A stretch of DNA of 64,000 bases from Solibacillus daqui (GTDB lineage Bacteria; Bacillota; Bacilli; Bacillales_A; Planococcaceae). Positions 56,277 to 64,000 of the stretch are shown in pieces (position 1 is the stretch's first letter; every line of letters begins with the position of its first letter). A program made the position numbers and the translations under genes. The DNA lies in assembly GCF_028747805.1 (NCBI RefSeq), contig NZ_CP114887.1, positions 1,791,501 to 1,855,500 on the forward strand. The letters are read 5' to 3'. The notes below the pieces were generated by a model that saw only the letters and a program-made list of their open reading frames with translations, was not told the origin of the DNA and did not search any database.

Positions 56277-56819
56277 GTGAAACGAATTATGGTAATTGGA
56301 GTTTCAGCAGGCGTGGGGAAGTCAACTTTTGCACAAAAATTAGGGAAAGCCTTAAATATAAATGTTAATCATTTAGACGCCTTATATTGGAAGCCAAACT
56401 GGGTAGAAGCAACCTTAGAAGAGTTTTCAGAAGCACAGCTGGATATTGTGAAACAATGTCAATGGATAATTGAAGGAAACTATAGTAATACTTTTCAGAT
56501 TCGTGCCAAACATGCTGATACAATAATTTATTTGGAACTACCACTCTATGTTTGTTTATATCGTGTTGTTAAGCGATGGCTAAAATACATCGGAAAAACA
56601 CGACCTGATATGGGAAATGGGTGTAAGGAAAAATTAGATTGGGAATTCATTAAGTTTATATATTCTACTTACTATCCTCGTAAAAGAAAAATGGTTGAAC
56701 AATTTCAAGCATTTCAAGAAATAGACCCTAAAAAAGAAATTATTATTTTAAAGAGTAGACAGGAAATTAAATCATATTTATACAGTTTAAGTAATTGTGA
56801 AAGATTGCACTTAAACTAA
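56277..56819 (+). CDS. P-loop kinase-like protein (adenylate-kinase/FlaR type)
   Basis: This 180-residue protein has a P-loop VSAGVGKST (about 9-17), a LDALYWKPNWV segment and WIIEGNYSNT, as in small kinase-like proteins annotated as DNA-topology-modulating FlaR or adenylate-kinase-like. It starts at GTG after AAGAAGGTGA. Its stop codon is the TAA inside TTAAACTAACG of the next repeat. The substrate is unknown. Confidence 0.75.
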   Translation: MKRIMVIGVSAGVGKSTFAQKLGKALNINVNHLDALYWKPNWVEATLEEFSEAQLDIVKQCQWIIEGNYSNTFQIRAKHADTIIYLELPLYVCLYRVVKRWLKYIGKTRPDMGNGCKEKLDWEFIKFIYSTYYPRKRKMVEQFQAFQEIDPKKEIIILKSRQEIKSYLYSLSNCERLHLN

Positions 56820-56838
56820 CGCGGCAGGATAGTTTAAC
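56811..56838 (+). repeat. Repeat box with perfect arms, overlapping a stop codon
   Basis: TTAAACTA and TAGTTTAA form perfect eight-base arms around ACGCGGCAGGA. The TAA stop of the kinase gene is inside the left arm. Confidence 0.65.
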
Positions 56839-56913
56839 AAGGAGCGATTGAAATACAATAAATATGGAGTTTTGGGGAATAATGATACTAAACAAATTTA
56901 AGGAGAATCAGAA

Positions 56914-57369
56914 ATGAAAAAATTGCTTTTTAGCCTTATCTTCGTTTTAGTAATTCTTCCTTTACAAACACACTCTGAGAATAAAATTGAAGAGTTGCCA
57001 CCTTGTTCAACAATACTTGAACCAACAAAAAACGTACCTAAAAATGCCAGAGGAGTAGCACTGATTTATAATATTGAAAGAAAGTTTAATGATGAACGAA
57101 CTAGTCTCAGTGTTCACGCACTTCATTTACCAAAACCATCTAGTTTTGGGGATTATGATGGTTATGAAGTATTAGCATATATTCCGAAAGAAATAAGTTG
57201 GATTTTCTCATTGTCTCCTTTAACTAAATATGAAGAAACTACTTGGGCTGGGAATTTGGATGAAGTTTCTCCTATAATGCGACCTACTCGTATCAAAGTT
57301 CGGACAGTCAATACAAAGACAAAGAAAACGGGTCCTATTGTACTTGAAAAAATACTAAAACCTTGTTGA
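56914..57369 (+). CDS. Secreted protein, function unknown
   Basis: This 151-residue protein has a signal peptide (about 1-21, MKKLLFSLIFVLVILPLQTH). The mature part contains one cysteine near the start (PPCSTI) and one at the very end (LKPC), which could form a disulfide. AAGGAGAATCAG precedes the ATG. Its TGA stop lies in TTGAACTAAG, a repeat box. I do not know the family. Confidence 0.6.
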   Translation: MKKLLFSLIFVLVILPLQTHSENKIEELPPCSTILEPTKNVPKNARGVALIYNIERKFNDERTSLSVHALHLPKPSSFGDYDGYEVLAYIPKEISWIFSLSPLTKYEETTWAGNLDEVSPIMRPTRIKVRTVNTKTKKTGPIVLEKILKPC

Positions 57370-57412
57370 ACTAAGGGGGGCGTTGATTAAAGAGGGATTA
57401 ACGCTCTTTTTT
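57365..57412 (+). terminator. Terminator formed by a repeat copy
   Basis: TTGAACTAAGGGGGGCGTTG opens it. GCGTTGAT pairs with ATTAACGC (57380-57404) and a T run follows. The nearly same form is at 58059-58100. Confidence 0.65.
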
Positions 57413-57563
57413 TAACTTTTATTGTACTTACACACCATGTTATTGAAGGTGGATAGGAAGAAACTTTTTAAAAGCTAAAATACCTGCAATAGTTAGTATT
57501 CATCGAATATAGAACAAGAAAACAACAAATAAAGCAGTAAACAAAACTTGGGGAGGTATTGTA

Positions 57564-58013
57564 GTGAACCAACACAAAATGAAAATTACTCAGTATAACT
57601 CCAAATACGCTGAACAAACAGTGGATATGTGGCGAGATAGTAAGGAACAGGCTATTGGTCAAAAAGAAATTCACAGTTTTGAAAATCACGTTTACTTTTT
57701 AGATCATATATTACCTGAACAGTTTCAAATAGATTTAGCGTTAATTGATGAAAAGGTAGTTGGAGTGATTGCATATAATGAACGGGAAATAAGCCAACTA
57801 TATATTCATGTAGATTATCAAGGAATCGGAATAGGTCAAAAATTACTAGATAAAGTTAAAGCACAATCAAGTGGAAGATTAACATTGTACACATTTGAAG
57901 TAAATGAAAATGCACAACGATTTTATGAAAAACATGGATTTGAAGTTATAGGTAGAGGTCATGAAAATGAAGAAAATTTACCTGATATTCAATATGAATG
58001 GATAATCCAATAA
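57564..58013 (+). CDS. GNAT-family N-acetyltransferase
   Basis: This 149-residue protein has the acetyl-CoA loop VDYQGIGIGQKLLDKVK (about 92-108) and the C-terminal NENAQRFYEKHGFEVIGRG segment. It starts at GTG after GGGGAGG. Substrate unknown. Confidence 0.8.
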   Translation: MNQHKMKITQYNSKYAEQTVDMWRDSKEQAIGQKEIHSFENHVYFLDHILPEQFQIDLALIDEKVVGVIAYNEREISQLYIHVDYQGIGIGQKLLDKVKAQSSGRLTLYTFEVNENAQRFYEKHGFEVIGRGHENEENLPDIQYEWIIQ

Positions 58014-58058
58014 ATGATGTAATCAGTTATTTTAGTGATAAAAAAGTTAGAGTTATTT

Positions 58059-58148
58059 TTCAACTGCTGGGGGCGTTGATCCAAGAAGGATTAACGTTCA
58101 TTTTTGTTGAAATTATTGAACTAACGCAGCAGGTTATTTTAAAAAGGA
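58059..58148 (+). repeat. Interspersed hairpin repeat, two-box copy
   Basis: TTCAACTGCTGGGGGCGTTG starts it, GTTGATCC and GGATTAAC form a hairpin, and TTGAACTAACGCAGCAGG closes it. It separates the GNAT and the membrane protein genes. Confidence 0.6.
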
Positions 58149-58217
58149 ACTGGAAACGCAAGCAGGATAATTGAGGTGGAATATTGAACAAATAGATAAA
58201 AAAGGAGGGATTTTCAC

Positions 58218-58532
58218 GTGTCATATATTAATGAATTTCGAAATTACTTAGACTTTAATTCATTAGCATTACTACTGGAACTTTTACTAGTTACTTCCTG
58301 CATTTCGACGATTATATTTTTATTAACTAAAAATCAATATGTATCTTATCTTTCATCAGCACCAGTATTCTATGTTTTTTCATTGCTAACACACGTTTCT
58401 ACACATTTGTTTTTTTTAGTTCTTGCGATGTCTATACAGGCGATAATTATAGTCGCAATACAATATCAAAGTAAGAAGGAAAAAAATCAGAAAGCACAAG
58501 AAAAAACTGTAACAAATTACGTCAACAATTAG
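58218..58532 (+). CDS. Small membrane protein, function unknown
   Basis: This 104-residue protein has about three membrane helices (18-38, 45-62, 65-85) and a charged tail QSKKEKNQKAQEK. It starts at GTG after AAAGGAGG. I do not know the family. Confidence 0.6.
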   Translation: MSYINEFRNYLDFNSLALLLELLLVTSCISTIIFLLTKNQYVSYLSSAPVFYVFSLLTHVSTHLFFLVLAMSIQAIIIVAIQYQSKKEKNQKAQEKTVTNYVNN

Positions 58533-58558
58533 TTGGCTTTTTTGTTGCATCGTTCTTG

Positions 58559-58646
58559 TTCCACTAACCGGGGCTATAGTGAAAGATCGTTGAGTTGCTT
58601 ACGCAGCTCTTTTTTCTTATAGCACTAAAGAGGCTGTTTAGTGGAA
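58559..58646 (+). repeat. Interspersed hairpin repeat with matching arm changes
   Basis: Outer arms TTCCACTAA (58559-58567) and TTAGTGGAA (58638-58646) pair perfectly. Other copies have TTCAACTAA with TTAGTTGAA, so both sides changed together. Inside, CTATAGTG pairs with CACTAAAG, and GAGTTGC pairs with GCAGCTC followed by TTTTTT. Apart from this and the next repeat, 58533-58980 holds nothing. Confidence 0.7.
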
Positions 58647-58862
58647 TAACTTATATGGGTTTGTGGTAATGTGAGGTTGTGAAGGGTGAAATCTAAGTAA
58701 CCGGTAGGCCATCAGCGTTTGTGGCGAAAAGCCCTCTATTCATTTATCAGCTTCAAATAAAGTCCATGCTTTTGACAGTAACAATTCCATTCCCCCCTAA
58801 ACTAGTAATATAAAAGGGATTATTGCCAACTTAATAGAATTCTGACATAAGGAGTGATCTTA

Positions 58863-58909
58863 CTAACGTAGCAGTTTAGTTGAAGATCGAACAAAATATC
58901 TTCAACTAA
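58863..58909 (+). repeat. Repeat copy with a perfect 12-bp stem
   Basis: TTAGTTGAAGAT (58876-58887) pairs with ATCTTCAACTAA (58898-58909) after an ACTAACGTAGCAG start at about 58863. Confidence 0.65.
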
Positions 58910-58980
58910 TATTTCTGATTAAAGGGAATCCACATAGTGTAGAGAATTTTCTGATAATTCCGAATAAATGAGGTGTAAAT

Positions 58981-59421
58981 ATGAAACTAGCATTTTATAA
59001 TTTAGACTCTGTAAATGAAGCTAAGTTAGAATTTGTAGTAATAAGTGCCATTTATAAAGGAAAGTGGGTTTATGTGAGACATAAAGATAGAAAAACGTGG
59101 GAAATTGCCGGTGGTCATAGGGAACAGGGAGAAACAATCGAGGAAACAGCAAAAAGAGAATTATTTGAAGAAACTGGTTGTACAGATGTTGATTTAATTC
59201 CAATTTGCAATTGTTCAATGGATGATTCTGTTACCAAAACTTTTGGAAGGTTATATTTTGGAAGAATTAAGGGGGTTGGTCAGTTGCCGGTTTCGGAAAT
59301 TGCTGAGATAAAGTTGTTTGATTGTCTTCCAGATAGTCTTACTTATTCAGAAACTCAACCAAAGCTATATGAAAAAACACTTGCTTTTATTCAGGATTGT
59401 GAAGTTATTCACTTAAAGTAA
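58981..59421 (+). CDS. Nudix hydrolase
   Basis: This 146-residue protein has the Nudix box in GGHREQGETIEETAKRELFEETG (given as GGHREQGE and RELFEETG), about residues 41-63, with all glutamates in place. It would cleave nucleoside diphosphates linked to another group. TGAGGTG lies upstream of the ATG. Its stop TAA is part of the following repeat (AGTAACGGGGC). Confidence 0.85.
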   Translation: MKLAFYNLDSVNEAKLEFVVISAIYKGKWVYVRHKDRKTWEIAGGHREQGETIEETAKRELFEETGCTDVDLIPICNCSMDDSVTKTFGRLYFGRIKGVGQLPVSEIAEIKLFDCLPDSLTYSETQPKLYEKTLAFIQDCEVIHLK

Positions 59422-59491
59422 CGGGGCTTTAGCTGAAAGGCGCTATCCTTAAATAAGGAAAGGGTCTTTTTGTTTATGGGCATATTATTGA
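59413..59491 (+). repeat. Interspersed repeat copy overlapping the Nudix stop codon
   Basis: TTAAAGTAACGGGGCTTTAG is followed by GGCGCTATCCTT, a short hairpin with TTTTTG and ATTATTGAATA. It is the same order as at 61733 with the middle part missing. Confidence 0.6.
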
Positions 59492-59620
59492 ATACACTTT
59501 AAATCTCCTGGATGTATATGTTAATGTTTGGATGAGTTTATGAAGAAATGTATCTATTAGGATAGAAGAGATAAGTAGTTTATTAAAAAGAATATTAAAT
59601 CATACAAGTTGAGGTATATT

Positions 59621-60076
59621 ATGAACTTACATTTTGAATTAATTAATCCTGAAAATTGGCGCATTTTTAGTTCATTAAAAGTAAAAAGGGAACAAGAAGA
59701 TTGGGTAGCTTCAAACATAACAATATTAGCAAGAGCTTATGTATATCGTGAATATAAAAGTATTGCATATGCAATCTATGATTCTAACACACCTATAGGT
59801 TTACTTTTACAACGGGATTTTATAGATAATGGAAAAAGATGTTGTGTATTAGACCAATTTATGATTGATGAACAGTTTCAAGGTAAGGGCTATGGTAAAA
59901 AAGCAATGCAACTTTGGATTTCGTTAATTAAGAAAGATATAAATTATGATTCAATAATTCTCTGTTACAAAGAAGAAGATTTTATTGCATGTAAACTATA
60001 TCAAAGTTTAGGATTTCAACATACAGGTGAAGTTGATGAAGATGAAGTAATAATGGAATATAAAATGTTCAACTAA
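59621..60076 (+). CDS. GNAT-family acetyltransferase (spermidine acetyltransferase-like)
   Basis: This 151-residue protein has the acetyl-CoA motif MIDEQFQGKGYGKKAM (about 84-99) and the LYQSLGFQHTGE segment, as in BltD/PaiA-type polyamine acetyltransferases. I chose ATG 59621, with GAGGT five bases before it. Its stop lies in TTCAACTAAC at 60068-60077. Confidence 0.8.
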   Translation: MNLHFELINPENWRIFSSLKVKREQEDWVASNITILARAYVYREYKSIAYAIYDSNTPIGLLLQRDFIDNGKRCCVLDQFMIDEQFQGKGYGKKAMQLWISLIKKDINYDSIILCYKEEDFIACKLYQSLGFQHTGEVDEDEVIMEYKMFN

Positions 60077-60078
60077 CA

Positions 60079-60747
60079 GTGACTTTATCGCATAAGCAAT
60101 TCGCCCGCACGGTACATTTATGTCCTAATGGTGAAGCGAAAGAATCAACAGAACTCGTTGACCAATGGGCACCTACTGAAGAATACACGCGTCAAGCATT
60201 CGAATATGTGAAGCAAATTGTGAATGATATTGACATTGCGGTCAACCATAACGAAGATGGCAAAATATATGGTGTGACGTGTCTATTGAACGGTGAAAAG
60301 GTATCTGAAGTTAAGGATTTTGTAATTTCCGGAAAATAGATAACTGCAACTATTCGCTTACTTTCTTTTAATAAATGATAATGATTTTCCGCTTGAAGAA
60401 GTAACGAAAAGATTGAATATCCCACCATCCGAGACAACTAATGCTGGAGAACCATTGCCTTTAAATTCTGCTAGACATTATTTGACTACAACTTGTGAAT
60501 ATGGGTATTGGTATTGATCAATTCATGCATGTGAAAGAAACAGCAAGTGAGGTTATTTTAGAAGTGATACGTTCTCATTTATATAAATCGGAGCATAATG
60601 CAAAATCGATCAATACCGTAATATGACGCCGGACTTTAAACCGTTAAATAAAACAAGTACGTTCATTAATATTGAAACGGGCGAAGAATTAAAATGTATA
60701 GAACCGTTATTGAAACAAAAAAACCAAAGATTATGTCCTGAGAACTG
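60079..60747 (+). pseudogene. Degraded coding stretch joined at a repeat box
   Basis: An open frame from GTG 60079 to 60339 (86 codons) has no ribosome site and begins three bases after the TTCAACTAAC box. It reads TVHLCPNGEAKEST... and GVTCLLNGEKVSEV. After it, short frames such as DQFMHVKETASEVILEVIRS and DFKPLNKTSTFINIETGEEL are broken by stops. The last one weakly recalls the C-terminal part of aspartoacylase-like proteins. I cannot name the source gene or genes. Confidence 0.45.
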
Positions 60748-61130
60748 TTATACGAGTGGCTTTTGAATTAATGTAGCAAATTCTAGTTGATGTACATGCC
60801 CATCATCAAGTGTAGTAATACCTTTGACAAAGTGTACATGTTTATCCTCGCTAACACGGATAGCAGGACCTGTTTCAATTGCAACCTCATGATGATGATC
60901 TAAAAAATCAGTATTAACCATAATTACATGTACATGACTATTCCCCTTAGGAATTACTTCACTTGTAACTCCTGCAAAACGAAGATTATGTCTGTCATCT
61001 CCTTCTTCAGCTAATTTGGTACTTGCCAAGAATTCATGAACATGTGTTTGTACTGACTCTCTGAAGCTTTTTTCTTGTTTGACGGTTCTTCTTTATTGAG
61101 CTTTTCTTTTTCGTTGAACTCACTATTCAT
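60748..61130 (-). pseudogene. Frameshifted YmaF-family gene
   Basis: The minus strand starts ATG 61130 after GGAGGG and reads MNSEFNEKEKLNKEEPSNKK, then a one-base change near 61055 shifts the frame. The next frame continues VQTHVHEFLASTKLAEEGDD through HVHVIMVNTDFLDHHHEV and DGHVHQLEFAT. These His-rich HVH repeats are YmaF-like, normally metal-associated and of unknown role. A TTG-start reading from 61029 would lack the N-terminus. Confidence 0.7.
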
Positions 61131-61352
61131 TAAATAGAGCCCTCCTTAAAATTAGACTACTGAATATACTACTCGATAGCGAAAGTATTTATGATTAAAA
61201 GGAAAAATAATTATTCTAAAAGTATATAAACATAGCTACAATAAGACTTTTCAAGAAAGTGAAGAAAACACTGCAGGTGTTGTGCTATCTGAAAAAAACT
61301 TGTATAAATAGACAATTTATTTTAAATCTGCACCTCAACTTCAATTACAGAC

Positions 61353-61431
61353 GTTAGTTGAATAACGATCTTCAACAATCGGGCGCGATTATGGGAAGGT
61401 TTGAACTCCAACTAACGGACAAGTTAGTTAG
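61353..61431 (+). repeat. Interspersed repeat with boxes in swapped order
   Basis: GTTAGTTGAATAACGATCTT then CAACAATCGGGCGCG and CAACTAACGGACAAGTTAG. The rest of 61131-61525 has no gene. Confidence 0.6.
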
Positions 61432-61525
61432 AGTAGGTGAAACTAATTTATTGTTCATTCGTAATTAGATTAAGAACATCAAAAAAATTACGATTCAATC
61501 AATTTTCTAAGATGGAGGTTTTCAA

Positions 61526-61726
61526 ATGATTCATTCTATGAAAGCAACAGAATGTCCAAAATGTGGTGGAAAAGAATTGGGGAAAGGTAAACATAGTGGA
61601 TATGGTTCTATGTTACCAAATAATAAATTCTTAGGGGTAGATGTTGAACACATTATTTGTACTGAATGTGGGTTTGTAATCGAAAGCTATGTAAAAAAAC
61701 CAGAGAGATTTAAGGGGACACTTTAG
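61526..61726 (+). CDS. Small zinc-ribbon protein
   Basis: This 66-residue protein has two CxxC pairs (CPKC near 11-14 and CTEC near 45-48) of a single zinc ribbon. GATGGAGG precedes the ATG. Such proteins bind nucleic acids or other proteins; the partner is unknown. Confidence 0.7.
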   Translation: MIHSMKATECPKCGGKELGKGKHSGYGSMLPNNKFLGVDVEHIICTECGFVIESYVKKPERFKGTL

Positions 61727-61732
61727 ATATTA

Positions 61733-61830
61733 TTCAAGTAATGGGGTCTTTAATTGAAAACGATCTTTAACAATCGGGCGCTATCCTTGAATAAGGAAAG
61801 TGTTCTTTTCATTTCATTAAAGGGCCATTT
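61733..61830 (+). repeat. Interspersed hairpin repeat, full copy
   Basis: TTCAAGTAATGGGGTCTTTA is followed by CAATCGGGCGCTATCCTTGA, a short stem ending AAGGAAAGTGTTC and ATTAAAGGGCCA. It has the same order as 21059-21158. Confidence 0.65.
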
Positions 61831-61903
61831 AACGGTATAAAGAAGGAGAATTCAAAAGAGCATTGAAATAGAAAAGATATAATTAAAAGGGAGTGTGATT
61901 GAA

Positions 61904-62392
61904 ATGTCCCATGCTAAAGATGTTTTGGTCGATCAGTTGTTAGCAAATGCGAACGACCCTAGCTTTTACGTTCCGTTTTCGGAATCAGTAGCAAACTTGT
62001 CAGAGGAAGAAGCGTTTTGGAAACCAAACGATGAAAGTAACAGTATCGCTGAAATTGTGCAACATCTACTTTACTGGAATGAGACATGGCAAAAGAGGTA
62101 CAAAAAATCTCATGTGAATGCTGTTGCGCCAATAGATGATAATAATAAAAGCTTTATTATTCCGGAAAATAAAAGATTTGCTGACTTAAAAGAGTGTCTC
62201 CTAGAGGTTCTGCTTCAGTGGCAAGATCTACTAACTGAAGAAAAGGTTGAAAGTGAAGTGAATGGTTTCCCAGAGACTGCAAAGTGGTGGGGGGTACTGG
62301 GAAATATGTCTACGCATAACGCATACCATATTGGACAAATTGTTTACATCCGAAAACAACTACAAAAAGGCTGGAAAACTAATATTAAATGA
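61904..62392 (+). CDS. DinB-family protein
   Basis: This 162-residue four-helix protein has the DinB metal site: a first histidine in IVQHLLYWNETW and two late ones in MSTHNAYHIGQIVYIRK. Members include thiol-dependent enzymes such as bacillithiol transferases. I chose ATG 61904; a GTG at 61895 would leave one base after the ribosome site. Confidence 0.8.
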   Translation: MSHAKDVLVDQLLANANDPSFYVPFSESVANLSEEEAFWKPNDESNSIAEIVQHLLYWNETWQKRYKKSHVNAVAPIDDNNKSFIIPENKRFADLKECLLEVLLQWQDLLTEEKVESEVNGFPETAKWWGVLGNMSTHNAYHIGQIVYIRKQLQKGWKTNIK

Positions 62393-62414
62393 GATAGTGA
62401 GACAACTTACATTT

Positions 62415-62448
62415 CTTGTTCCACAATCTGGCGCATTTCAAGAACAAG
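62415..62448 (+). repeat. Repeat piece with CTTGTTC/GAACAAG arms
   Basis: CTTGTTCCACAATCTGGCGC ends in GAACAAG. Here the loop box reads CCACAATCTGGCGC instead of CAACAATCGGGCGC. Confidence 0.5.
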
Positions 62449-62555
62449 AAAAGTATCTATTTCAAAAGAAATGAGGTTTATTTGTAGAAGGAACATAAGA
62501 TTGAGGTAGACGGCAAAGAAATGTATAGAATTTGGAATTCATATAGTAGATAAAG

Positions 62556-62645
62556 TTATTCAACAATCTGGCGCAATTATTGAATATGCCCATTTTTTCT
62601 ACTTCAACTAACGAAGGCTATCTTCAATAGAAGAGTAGCTTTTTT
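62556..62645 (+). repeat. Interspersed hairpin repeat copy
   Basis: TTATTCAACAATCTGGCGCA is followed by TTCAACTAACGAAGGCTATC, TTCAATAG and AGAGTAGCTTTTTTT. The boxes are in the opposite order to 21059. The rest of 62393-62824 holds only the sigma gene's leader. Confidence 0.6.
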
Positions 62646-62824
62646 TATTTTATTCAAAAGCGTATTCTCATACGAGAATTAACTAGTACACAATCATTAA
62701 TTCCACTGTTTAAGCGTAGCCCCTTTATACACGGTTCGTCCAACGAAAATTTATTTCTCATTTTTTGTAAACTTTTTGTTACAAATAGACTCTGTATTAG
62801 TGAATGCTTTAGAAAGGAGTGCCT

Positions 62825-63331
62825 ATGGATTCGCATCTTTTGTTGGAGATATACAAGAAGCAAGCAAAGATGATTTATTTTTATTTAAAAAAGAACGGCT
62901 GCAGTCATGAAGATGCAGAAGATATTGTTCAAGAAAGCTATACGAAATTCATTGCTTATAGCAGTGGTGTTCCTTCCGATAAAGCACTTTCCTATATTTT
63001 TACGATTTCCATGAATGAATTTAAAAAACTGTTAAGGAAACGGGGCAAGGAACAATCCATATCGATTGACGATAATCAATTTTGGATCAATTTTGCTAAT
63101 GACCAGGATACAGAACTGAGTGTATTAACGAACGAAATGAATCATGAAATCGCACTGGTTTTAGATCTTATTCAAGAAATCTTTAAGCAGCTTTTACTAT
63201 TAAAATATGAGCTGGAACTTAGTTATAAAGAAATTGCTTTGTTACTGGGCATGAAGGAAGAAACGGTCAGGACTTATTTATTTCGGGCAAGAAAAGAATT
63301 TCAAAAGAAGTGGAGGGAGCTACATGAATGA
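62825..63331 (+). CDS. ECF-type RNA polymerase sigma factor
   Basis: This 168-residue protein has region 2 (SHEDAEDIVQESYTKFIAY, about 27-45) and region 4 (YKEIALLLGMKEETVRTYLF, about 135-155). I chose ATG 62825 after AGAAAGGAG. A short inverted repeat TTTGTAA/TTACAAA lies upstream at 62764-62785. It overlaps the next gene, its likely regulator, by eight bases. Confidence 0.85.
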   Translation: MDSHLLLEIYKKQAKMIYFYLKKNGCSHEDAEDIVQESYTKFIAYSSGVPSDKALSYIFTISMNEFKKLLRKRGKEQSISIDDNQFWINFANDQDTELSVLTNEMNHEIALVLDLIQEIFKQLLLLKYELELSYKEIALLLGMKEETVRTYLFRARKEFQKKWRELHE

Positions 63332-64000
63332 TTTTTCAGATGACCTTTTTGATGAAAAGAAGATCAAGAAAGCCGTAAGAAAAGGGAAATTGAAGACAAT
63401 CATTACCGTTATTATTATTTCTATCGTGGTATTCGTAGTTTTAAACATCGCGAATACTGCAATTTCGGCACATTATAGTGAAAAGGCATTTAAGCAATGG
63501 GATGCTTATGTCCGGCTCAGCACGCCAAATGGTTACATAAGTGAAACTGTCGATTCCAAAGGTATTTTAGGTGGTACAAGTAACTATGAAATTTCGAAAG
63601 ATTTTAAAATCAAACCGGTTGTTATCGAACGAAAACAATACTCATTTGGTCAGAATTCACCTGTTTTAACATCTAGGTTTAGAGATAGCAAAATAGGTAG
63701 TACAGGTGAAGATTGGCAATTTGGCTATAAAGAAAATGGTTGGCGAGAAATGATGTTTTTCCATCCGAATGTATCCTATCAAAAATATAAGGATGATGAA
63801 GAACTGATTGAGCGTATGCAAAGCGATAAAATTTATGAAGTGGCACTTTCCTTTGACCAGCCTTACAAACCAAGGGAACTGTTCATGCAGCTTCCCGAAA
63901 TGACATGGTTTTGGATAGACACTTATAGTCGTGAACAATTAAACGAGTTTCAACAAGAGGCAAAAGAAAACGATTGGTCTTCAACATTTATTCGTGAATA
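63324..64000 (+). CDS. Membrane sigma-factor regulator (anti-sigma-like), partial
   Basis: This reads at least 225 residues and runs off the window. An N-terminal cytoplasmic part (about 1-24), one membrane helix (about 25-48) and an extracytoplasmic domain are visible, as in sigma-factor regulators paired with ECF sigma factors. The ATG overlaps the sigma gene's end, with GGAGGG before it. It probably holds the sigma factor until an envelope signal arrives. Confidence 0.75.
   Translation, partial: MNDFSDDLFDEKKIKKAVRKGKLKTIITVIIISIVVFVVLNIANTAISAHYSEKAFKQWDAYVRLSTPNGYISETVDSKGILGGTSNYEISKDFKIKPVVIERKQYSFGQNSPVLTSRFRDSKIGSTGEDWQFGYKENGWREMMFFHPNVSYQKYKDDEELIERMQSDKIYEVALSFDQPYKPRELFMQLPEMTWFWIDTYSREQLNEFQQEAKENDWSSTFIRE

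Noticed and set aside
55740..62660. CRISPR array
   Set aside because: Repeats are far apart with genes between and have no regular spacers. No cas genes were found.
55740..62660. Classic integron with attC sites
   Set aside because: No tyrosine integrase of the integron type is in the window, and the boxes do not match the attC core sites.

Overview
The window looks like chromosomal DNA of a low-GC, Gram-positive, spore-former-type bacterium of the Bacillaceae/Planococcaceae (Lysinibacillus or Solibacillus style). The pointers are strong AGGAGG-type ribosome sites, frequent TTG and GTG starts, a secreted protein with three C-terminal SLH domains, lipoboxes, Ktr/DUF4871/YusW/YmaF families, and ydaO-type and cobalamin riboswitches. 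This is inference from gene content; no 16S is present.

Layout. 0-3.6 kb: a 3-hydroxyacyl-CoA dehydrogenase, an ABC-2/YhgE-type membrane protein divergent from its likely TetR regulator, and a small membrane protein. 3.7-13.3 kb: one long sulfur-scavenging operon with a clear sigma-A promoter. It holds a DszC/SfnB-like flavin monooxygenase, an SsuBAC-type transporter, a YtkA-like lipoprotein, a TlpA thioredoxin, O-acetylhomoserine sulfhydrylase, a small unknown protein, SsuD, a NtaA/DszA-type monooxygenase and an SsuE-type FMN reductase. Import, desulfonation and sulfur assimilation are thus co-transcribed. 13.9-21 kb: a large S-layer-anchored protein with six exact-length 198-bp tandem repeats, then a heterodimeric ABC exporter. 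21.2-29 kb: two alpha/beta hydrolases around a nikABCDE operon controlled by a cobalamin riboswitch plus terminator, which suggests cobalt (or nickel) uptake for B12 synthesis. 29.5-38.5 kb: an ABC importer with an alkaline-phosphatase-superfamily hydrolase, a DeoR regulator, a HAD phosphatase, D-serine dehydratase and a HutD-like protein. This may be a catabolic unit for a phosphorylated or phosphono amino compound.

39-43.3 kb is a decayed accessory patch: a frameshifted IS1182-family transposase, a DUF4272 gene between that IS and a 287-bp partial direct copy of it, and a frameshifted zinc-ribbon gene. 43.7-52.9 kb: a thioredoxin-reductase-like enzyme, a c-di-AMP (ydaO) riboswitch driving a Ktr potassium system, a CorA magnesium channel, 2'-5' RNA ligase ThpR, lipoproteins and the tRNA hydroxylase TrhO. 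A decayed tRNA 3' end with its terminator lies at 51.5 kb. 53-55.4 kb: an IS110 remnant, an aldo/keto reductase and an SDR enzyme.

55.5-62.7 kb is the most unusual part. Small single genes (P-loop kinase, two GNATs, Nudix, zinc ribbon, DinB, small membrane and secreted proteins), almost all on + and each with its own ribosome site, are separated by members of an interspersed hairpin repeat family. One box of the repeat is close to TTCAACTAACG...TTTAGTTGAA; another is CAACAATCGGGCGC. Stop codons of at least six genes or remnants lie inside the first box, and some copies carry apparently paired base changes. It reads like a cassette-style array or a region repeatedly remodelled by a mobile hairpin element. 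The window ends with an ECF sigma factor and the start of its membrane regulator, which runs off the end.
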